Assembly: GCF_000427885.1 (NCBI RefSeq)
Contig: NZ_ATYW01000017.1
Location: 62,001 to 126,000 of the forward strand
Source: Glycomyces tenuis DSM 44171
GTDB taxonomy: Bacteria; Actinomycetota; Actinomycetes; Mycobacteriales; Micromonosporaceae
Reading direction: 5' to 3'
DNA: 64,000 bases
Shown one piece after another: positions 59,071 to 64,000 of the stretch. Below the pieces are notes generated by a model, which was given only the letters and a program-made list of their open reading frames with translations, was not told the DNA's origin and ran no database searches. A program made the translations under genes and the position numbers. Within the stretch, counting starts at the first letter, position 1; every line of letters starts with the position of its first letter.

Positions 59071-59115
59071 ACCTGTCGAAAGAAATCCACATAGGCCTCG
59101 ATGAGGCCTGCCGTG
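59071..59115 (+). repeat. Dispersed 45-bp motif, copy E (diverged)
   Basis: ACCTGTCGAAAGAA then TCCACATAGGCCTCGATGA and GGCCTGCCGTG. GGCCTC-GAT-GAGGCC is a perfect hairpin in this copy. No terminator follows. Confidence 0.65.
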
Positions 59116-59448
59116 GTGCCCGCACCGCCCGACGCGTCCTCGACATCGCCTGGGCGGCCGACGGCGTCACACTGCGCGCTCGCCTCCATCGCCGCAGCGC
59201 CGTTTCACGGAGCGTCACAGCTGCGAGGTCGGTCCACGTTCAGGTTCGGCAATGCTCTTGATCGTCTCCTGGTATTCGTCCAGACGGCCCTCCATGCCAG
59301 AATGCGAAGTGCGGTCAGCCCGTGGCACGCATCGAGAACGTCGCCACCGATGCCCGCGTGCCGATTGCCCTTCGGCAGCCTGAAGGCCAGGGATCCGCGA
59401 CCGGCGGCCGACTTCCGTCGAGCACTCGTTCTTTGACCGGGAGACAAC

Positions 59449-59961
59449 ATGGCAGAGCCCAATGGTCACCCGACCGCCCTCAACCCCGCCGCCTGGCTGC
59501 TGATCCTGTGGTCGCTGGGCTTCGGTGGCCTCAGCGTCTTCTGGGCCTGTGGCGGCACCTGGCTGGCCGACAAAGTCTCCGAACAGGCCCAGCAGATGGC
59601 CGCCGACCGCGTGTGGTGGTTCATGCTCCTGCTGTGGCTGACGGCGGCACTGAAACTCGGCTACGGCGTGCGGGCACTGGCGATCACCCGCGCCTGGGGG
59701 CGGGTCTTCCCCCGCTGGCTGCTGCTCCTCGGCGGCTGGGGCGCCGGCCTGGCGACCCTCGGCTACGGCGCAGTGCAGTTGGCATTGTCACTCCCGGTGT
59801 ACACCGGCGCGGTCGAATACGCCAACGCCCCCGACCGCGAGACGCTGTGGTGGCACGTCTTCGTCTGGCAGCCGGTCTGGATCGCCGGAGGACTCCTCGT
59901 CCTGACCGCCACCCTCACCTACCAGATCCAAAGCGGACGGTCCCGGGCGCGAGCCGAGTGA
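59449..59961 (+). CDS. DUF3995-like four-helix membrane protein
   Basis: 170 aa with four membrane helices. Helix 1 region WLLILWSLGFGGLSVFWACGGTWLADKV has the WxxGGTW turn seen in DUF3995 proteins. VWWFMLLLWLTAALKLGYGVRAL and a Trp-rich last helix follow. Function unknown. ATG at 59449; a GGGAGA lies about 6 nt upstream. Single gene. Confidence 0.78.
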   Translation: MAEPNGHPTALNPAAWLLILWSLGFGGLSVFWACGGTWLADKVSEQAQQMAADRVWWFMLLLWLTAALKLGYGVRALAITRAWGRVFPRWLLLLGGWGAGLATLGYGAVQLALSLPVYTGAVEYANAPDRETLWWHVFVWQPVWIAGGLLVLTATLTYQIQSGRSRARAE

Positions 59962-60375
59962 CATGTCCGAAGGAGAATGGTCTTCCCGTCGGTGGGGGTG
60001 TTGTTCCGGTCCTGGTGCGGGCTCACCTGTCGTCCGCGTTCAATGAAACCCTCCGAGGCCCGATGGGTTGCTTGAGGGCGATCGCCGGTTGAGCACATAT
60101 GAGCACTGCGGCACCGGGCTCGGCGGTCGCAGCCGTGCAGGGATCAATTCGCCGTCTCGGCGGGGAGGCGAGCCGGTTCAAGTCCGCGGATCCGATCCGG
60201 AGCGGCGAAACCACGTGTCACGGCCATCAGGGTCGACACCCATCCGGTCGAGGGCGGCGGGTTCGCCCTCCAGGGTGCCGAAGGCCTGCTCGGTCGCCTG
60301 AGCGCCTTGAGCGGGTTCGGCGGTTCGTTCTCGATTTCTATGCTGGTGGCATCGTTTTCGAGTGAAGGGGTGGCC
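59962..60375. other. Intergenic region without a supported gene
   Basis: Contains short frames only and several weak GC palindromes. GAAGGGG at its end is the ribosome site of the next gene. Nothing recognised. Confidence 0.4.
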
Positions 60376-61071
60376 TTGAGCGGCGAGGATGAGCGCTTGC
60401 GGAAGCTCTATGACGAGGTGTGGGCCGGTGGGGCCGCCGCGTTCCGGGGTGGGACGTATCGTGCGGATCCGGTTCCGGCGCATGGTGCCGGGCGGTGGGG
60501 GCTGAGTTTCGTGGTCCGGGTCGAAGGTGCTTTGGCGGAGGCGTTCGCGGCCGAGTGCGATCGGATCGCGCGGGTGCGGCGCTCGCCGCATCTGGTGTAC
60601 CGGCGCGATGAGCTGCACATGACCGTTCGCAGTCTGGAGGGCTACCAGGAGACCGTGCCTGAGGAGCAGGTGCTGCACTACCGGTCGCAGCTCGAGCGGG
60701 CCGTCGAGGGGGTCGGCCCGTTCGCGGTCCGGTTCAGGGGCCTGTGCGGTTCACCCGCCGGGGTCTTCGTGCGCGGCTATCCGGACGGGGCGTTGTTCGA
60801 GCTGCGGCACAGGCTCACCGAGGCGCAGCGGCCGCAGGGGAATCTGGGCGTGCCCGGTGGGGACGGCGAGCGGGTCAGGGACAACGCGCACGTCTCGTTG
60901 CTGGTCGCCAAGTCGCCGGTCGTGGCCGAGCCGGAGCTCGTGGAGTATGTGGACGCCCGGAGCGAGGTCGAGTTCGGGACGCTGCGGTGCGCGGCGGTCG
61001 CTCTGGTCCGGTATCGCCCTGACGCGGTCTCGGTCGGGCTTGAGGAGTACGAGCGGATCCGACTCGGGTGA
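60376..61071 (+). CDS. 2H phosphoesterase-superfamily protein
   Basis: 231 aa from TTG 60376 (GAAGGGG 5 nt upstream). Two H-x-T/S motifs: HMT at 81-83 (ELHMTVRSL) and HVS at 172-174 (AHVSLLV), spaced as in LigT/2'-5' RNA ligase-like enzymes, and VRFRGLCGSPAGVFVRGYPDG between them. Such enzymes cut 2'-5' or cyclic phosphodiesters of RNA or small nucleotides. Substrate unknown. A terminator shared with the convergent beta-helix gene follows. Confidence 0.8.
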   Translation: MSGEDERLRKLYDEVWAGGAAAFRGGTYRADPVPAHGAGRWGLSFVVRVEGALAEAFAAECDRIARVRRSPHLVYRRDELHMTVRSLEGYQETVPEEQVLHYRSQLERAVEGVGPFAVRFRGLCGSPAGVFVRGYPDGALFELRHRLTEAQRPQGNLGVPGGDGERVRDNAHVSLLVAKSPVVAEPELVEYVDARSEVEFGTLRCAAVALVRYRPDAVSVGLEEYERIRLG

Positions 61072-61095
61072 GGGCCGGGAGACCGGCCCTCACCC
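61066..61095. terminator. Bidirectional hairpin
   Basis: GGGTGAGGGCCGG and CCGGCCCTCACCC, 13-bp perfect arms with GAGA loop, between two converging genes. Confidence 0.75.
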
Positions 61096-61100
61096 GCCTG

Positions 61101-63731
61101 CTAGCGGCCTATGCCGTCGAGGGTGAAGTGCTCGTTCCACTCGTGGACCCATTGCCTGCCGAAGGCGTCGGCGACCGCTCCGTTCCTGGAGAAGGTCAGG
61201 GTCTCGGCGTCGAGGCCGGCGTCGTCGAGGGAGGCGGGCTGCACGACGTTCGTGTTGATCTTGTCGCTCCACCTGGCCAGCTCGTAGGTGGACGACGGGT
61301 TCGCGAACGTCGCCGAGGCCGCGCTGTAGTCGCCGCCGCCGATGATCACGGAGTGGTCGAGCTCGTTGCGGGACGGGACGTAGAGCGAGTCCGGGTCCTC
61401 CCAGACGGCGGCCCGGTCGCAGCCGTTGCTCGCGTCCGTCGCATAGTGCTCGGCTTTGCAGTCCTCACCGGTGTCGTCGACGCGGGGCACGTACCAGTCG
61501 TCGATCTCCGGGTAGAGGATCGGCGTGCCGTCGGCGTACGTGTGCTCGCCGCTGGTGTAGTGCTCGTGCCAGGCGGCGACGATCTCCGGTGTCGCGCTGT
61601 ACTTCTCGCCCTCGCGCACGTCGAGGAAGGAGTTGAAGCGGCTCTGCACCACCCAGCCGTTGGACACGGGCAGGTCGGTCTCCCCGTCCTCGTGGTAGAG
61701 CTTGTCGTGCCCGGTGTGCTCGACGTCGATGTACACGTTGTCGTTGGCGGTGTTCGAGTGTCCGGACTGGAAGAACACGCCCGCGTTCGCGTCCTGGACC
61801 ACGTTGTGGTGGAACCGCATCCCTGAGGCGCCGTCGTCCATGTAGAAGGCGTTGTTCGAGCCGCCGATCGTCTCGAAGTAGTTGTAGGCGACCTCGTTCC
61901 CCAGGTAGGTGTAGTCGCGTCCGGTGTAGACGACGCCCTGGTCGCCCGCGTTCAGCACCAGGTTCTGGAAGTGGTTGTGGTTGACCTTCATGTCGTTGCC
62001 CATGATCTGGATCGCCATGTGCGGCGCGTCGTGGACGTAGTTGTACTCGAAGGTGTTCCCCACTCCGTAGAGGTATCCGGCGGGCGTGTAGGTCGCGAGT
62101 TGGGAGAAGCGCGCGATCTCGTTGTGCCGAGCGACGTTGTCGCCGCGTTCGAGGGTCTCGCGGTCGCCGCCGCCGAGGAGGACGCCGCCTCCTCCGAGGT
62201 CGTGGAGGTAGGAGTGCTGCACGACGTTGCCGTGCCCGCCGCGAGTGGTCTCGTAGTCGGGCAGGGCCGTGAGGGTCTCGCTGGTCTCGCCGATGCGGAT
62301 GGCGTCCATGCTCACATTGGAGATCTCGACGCCGTCGATGAGCGTGTCGACCGCGTCCAGCAGCTGCACGCCGGTCACGAGCGAACCGGTCATCGCCATG
62401 CCCTGCAAGGTGACGCCGGCGGTGCCCTCCAGGCGGAAGAAGTTCTGGTCGAAGGTCATCAGCTCGATGTCCTTGCCCTCGACCGTTCCGTCGGCGGGCG
62501 CGTAGTAGAGGACGTCGTTGCCCTCGTAGCGGTCGATGTAGTACTCGCCGGCGACGTCGAGTTCGGACAGGGCGTTGACGACCTTGACCTTGGTCCACTC
62601 GTCCTGCGGGATGTACATCGAGGGGTACTTCGCGTAGAGCCGGTCCTCGCTCCAGGAGACGAGGCGGACCATGTCGTTGGCGTAGTTGTTGCCGAGGTAG
62701 CCCGAGAGCCAGGTCTCCGTCTCGTACGTGGTGTTGTCGATGTCCTCGATCCACTGCGGGTCGAGCTGGGTCGCCACGTCCGAGTACTCGCCGAAGCCGC
62801 GGCCGCCCAGGTCGTCCACGACCGGCTCGCCCTCCGGGGCCCAGGCCTGGTACCGCTCGGCGGCGCGGCCGCCGACGGTGAAGATCGACGGCGTCATCGT
62901 CAGCATCTGCTCGTAGGACCACGAGTCGCTGTCGTCGGGGTGCTCCTGCTTCTTGTCCTCGAACTGGGCGCGCGGGGTGGTGCCGCTCCACTGCCAGTCG
63001 TCCTGCGCGCCGAAGCGGCCGAGCAGGTCGACGTTCATCAGGTCCTCGGGGCCTTCGGCGTCCCACTTCTCGCCGGTGCCCCACAGGTGGCACGCGGTGT
63101 CGGTGGTGTCGCAGGAGTCGCCGTTCGGGTACTCGGCGAGCGTCTGGATCGATCCGTCGACGATGAGCTCCGGCGCGAAGGGCTGCTGCACCCAGTTGAA
63201 GCCGTTCTTGTAGAGCGTGCCGGGGTCGATGCCCGCCGCTCCGAGGTCGTAGACCCAGACGTCCTCGCGCAGGGCCGCGTCGGTCAGGCGCGTGTTCGAG
63301 GAGTACTGGGGCTGGGCGAGCTCGTCCTCGCCGAGCTCGGCGAGCCGCTGCCAGCCGTCGGCGGGGAGCCCGTGGGAGCCGGTGATCGTCACCTGCTCGT
63401 CCTTGTAGGCGGTGTAGGTGACCCACGAGTGCTCCTCGCCGGTCAGCTCGATCGTCTCGTCCAGGACGTACTCGCCGCCGCGGAGGTAGACGGTGCCGCG
63501 TTCGTCCTCAGAGGTCTGTCCGGCCAGCGCGTCGCGCGCGGCCTCGATCGTCCGGAGCGGGGCCTGCTTCGTGCCGGGGTTCGCGTCGTCGCCTTCGGTG
63601 CTGGAGACGTACACGGTCAGCGGCGGCGACGCCTGCGCCGGGGCGCTCACGCTGAGCGCCGCGCTCACCATGAGGACCACCGCGGCCGCTTTCGCGGCGA
63701 GGCGTCTGGCGGGGTGGTGCGTTCTCGTCAT
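61101..63731 (-). CDS. Secreted right-handed beta-helix protein (polysaccharide lyase/hydrolase-like)
   Basis: 876 aa from ATG 63731 (GAGGGAG 7 nt upstream). Sec signal peptide 1-34 (RR, Leu/Ala/Val core, AQA cleavage). The mature start YVSSTEGDDANPGTKQAPLRTIEAARDAL is the DUF1565/pectate-lyase-like opening, and the centre has parallel beta-helix turns (GVEISNVSMDAIRIG, HSYLHDLGGGGVLLGGG, NTFEYNYVHDAPHMAIQIMG, YNYFETIGGSNNAFYMDDGASG). It probably acts outside the cell on plant or microbial polysaccharide. No sugar-binding module is seen. A palindromic AT-rich patch with ACATGT lies upstream near 63780-63805. Confidence 0.88.
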   Translation of the reverse strand: MTRTHHPARRLAAKAAAVVLMVSAALSVSAPAQASPPLTVYVSSTEGDDANPGTKQAPLRTIEAARDALAGQTSEDERGTVYLRGGEYVLDETIELTGEEHSWVTYTAYKDEQVTITGSHGLPADGWQRLAELGEDELAQPQYSSNTRLTDAALREDVWVYDLGAAGIDPGTLYKNGFNWVQQPFAPELIVDGSIQTLAEYPNGDSCDTTDTACHLWGTGEKWDAEGPEDLMNVDLLGRFGAQDDWQWSGTTPRAQFEDKKQEHPDDSDSWSYEQMLTMTPSIFTVGGRAAERYQAWAPEGEPVVDDLGGRGFGEYSDVATQLDPQWIEDIDNTTYETETWLSGYLGNNYANDMVRLVSWSEDRLYAKYPSMYIPQDEWTKVKVVNALSELDVAGEYYIDRYEGNDVLYYAPADGTVEGKDIELMTFDQNFFRLEGTAGVTLQGMAMTGSLVTGVQLLDAVDTLIDGVEISNVSMDAIRIGETSETLTALPDYETTRGGHGNVVQHSYLHDLGGGGVLLGGGDRETLERGDNVARHNEIARFSQLATYTPAGYLYGVGNTFEYNYVHDAPHMAIQIMGNDMKVNHNHFQNLVLNAGDQGVVYTGRDYTYLGNEVAYNYFETIGGSNNAFYMDDGASGMRFHHNVVQDANAGVFFQSGHSNTANDNVYIDVEHTGHDKLYHEDGETDLPVSNGWVVQSRFNSFLDVREGEKYSATPEIVAAWHEHYTSGEHTYADGTPILYPEIDDWYVPRVDDTGEDCKAEHYATDASNGCDRAAVWEDPDSLYVPSRNELDHSVIIGGGDYSAASATFANPSSTYELARWSDKINTNVVQPASLDDAGLDAETLTFSRNGAVADAFGRQWVHEWNEHFTLDGIGR

Positions 63732-63855
63732 CGAGAAACTCCCTCGTCGTAGTGCCATGCGCCGATTCGTGAGAGCACACATGACACATCTACATGTATG
63801 ACATGTTAAGAATAGGGGTCGGGAGGGCGGTACGCAAGACCTGAGGGCGACCGGT

Positions 63856-64000
63856 TCAGTCGTCCTGCGGCGCCCGGGTCTCGCACTGCGGCTGTTGGCG
63901 TCCGAGGCCGTCGATCTCGGCGGTGAGCGGGCGCAACCCGCGCCGGCGCTCGCCGCCGTGCGCCGCTGGGCGCTCCTCGCCTCCGGCGCCGACGCGGGCG
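63856..64000 (-). CDS. 3' end of an unidentified gene, cut by the window edge
   Basis: About 48 codons, with stop TGA at 63856; the end reads LTAEIDGLGRQQPQCETRAPQDD. GC3 is gene-like. Too little is visible to assign a family. Confidence 0.4.
   Translation of the reverse strand, partial: ARVGAGGEERPAAHGGERRRGLRPLTAEIDGLGRQQPQCETRAPQDD

Larger units (their letters stand above)
58762..59448. other. Intergenic region with ECF promoter and motif copy E
   Basis: Apart from the promoter at 58814-58843 and motif copy E at 59071-59115, no gene is supported. Short frames on both strands lack ribosome sites. A frame at 58872-59189 minus includes motif E but shows no other family feature and may be debris. 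Confidence 0.45.

Noticed and set aside
58872-59189. 105-codon minus-strand frame containing motif E
   Set aside because: No ribosome site and overlap with the ECF promoter region; only the motif part resembles anything else.
61971-63752. 593-codon open frame antisense to the beta-helix gene
   Set aside because: Shadow frame; the minus strand product has a signal peptide and beta-helix turns.

Overview
This is high-GC (about 70%) actinomycete DNA. The evidence is a WhiB7-type regulator with an AT-hook, a mycoredoxin, a DUF397/DUF5753 pair, PASTA-kinase and WXG100-type genes, GTGA/ATGA gene overlaps and several leaderless starts. A block of about 17 kb (21-38 kb) keeps the gene order known from the Mycobacterium tuberculosis Rv3193c-Rv3199c neighbourhood: UPF0182, PDZ/Lon-like YlbL, TIGR03624 metalloprotease, ABC1 kinase, whiB7, uvrD2, mycoredoxin, nudC. 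The genus cannot be fixed from the sequence.

Region 1 (1-7.78 kb) is the right-hand end of an integrated mobile element. It stops in the displaced 3' half of a tRNA-Lys(CTT) gene. No integrase lies in the window. Cargo includes two promoters that carry the same 9-1-9 palindromic operator exactly in their 17-bp spacers, small proteins of unknown function behind them, an HTH regulator resembling the DUF1870/Aca2 family, a triple-HTH protein, a DddA/SCP1.201-like deaminase overlapping a small partner gene, a SLOG protein with an XRE-TPR regulator, and an RHH gene with three phased 10-bp repeats upstream.

Region 2 (7.8-20 kb): two tandemly duplicated membrane-anchored acidic proteins; phoU and pstS-C-A; pstB placed convergently with its own PHO box; a holin-like membrane protein; a CDF metal exporter; a DUF397/XRE-DUF5753 pair; a PknB-like kinase.

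Region 3 (21-42.6 kb): the conserved block above. A two-gene WXG100-type insert lies between the ABC1 kinase and whiB7. whiB7 has a long leader with two upstream ORFs and an intrinsic terminator. The block continues with two M16 peptidases and a metNIQ methionine transporter, and ends at tRNA-Trp(CCA).

Region 4 (42.6-60 kb) is an accessory zone: AbiE toxin-antitoxin, two DUF4143 ATPases in opposite orientations, two ECF sigma factors with their usual partners (SigJ/DoxX and ECF42/YCII), a dead transposase, an IS630-type HTH fused to a zinc-ribbon/NurA-like protein, an APH-like kinase, a second WXG100 pair, and a LysR/DUF998 divergent pair. A short motif of about 45 bp recurs five times here, always in the same orientation. 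Three copies are followed at once by intrinsic terminators of unrelated sequence, and these three bracket the DUF4143 genes. I do not recognise this motif.

Region 5 (60-64 kb): a 2H phosphoesterase, a large secreted right-handed beta-helix protein, and the 3' end of a gene cut by the window edge.
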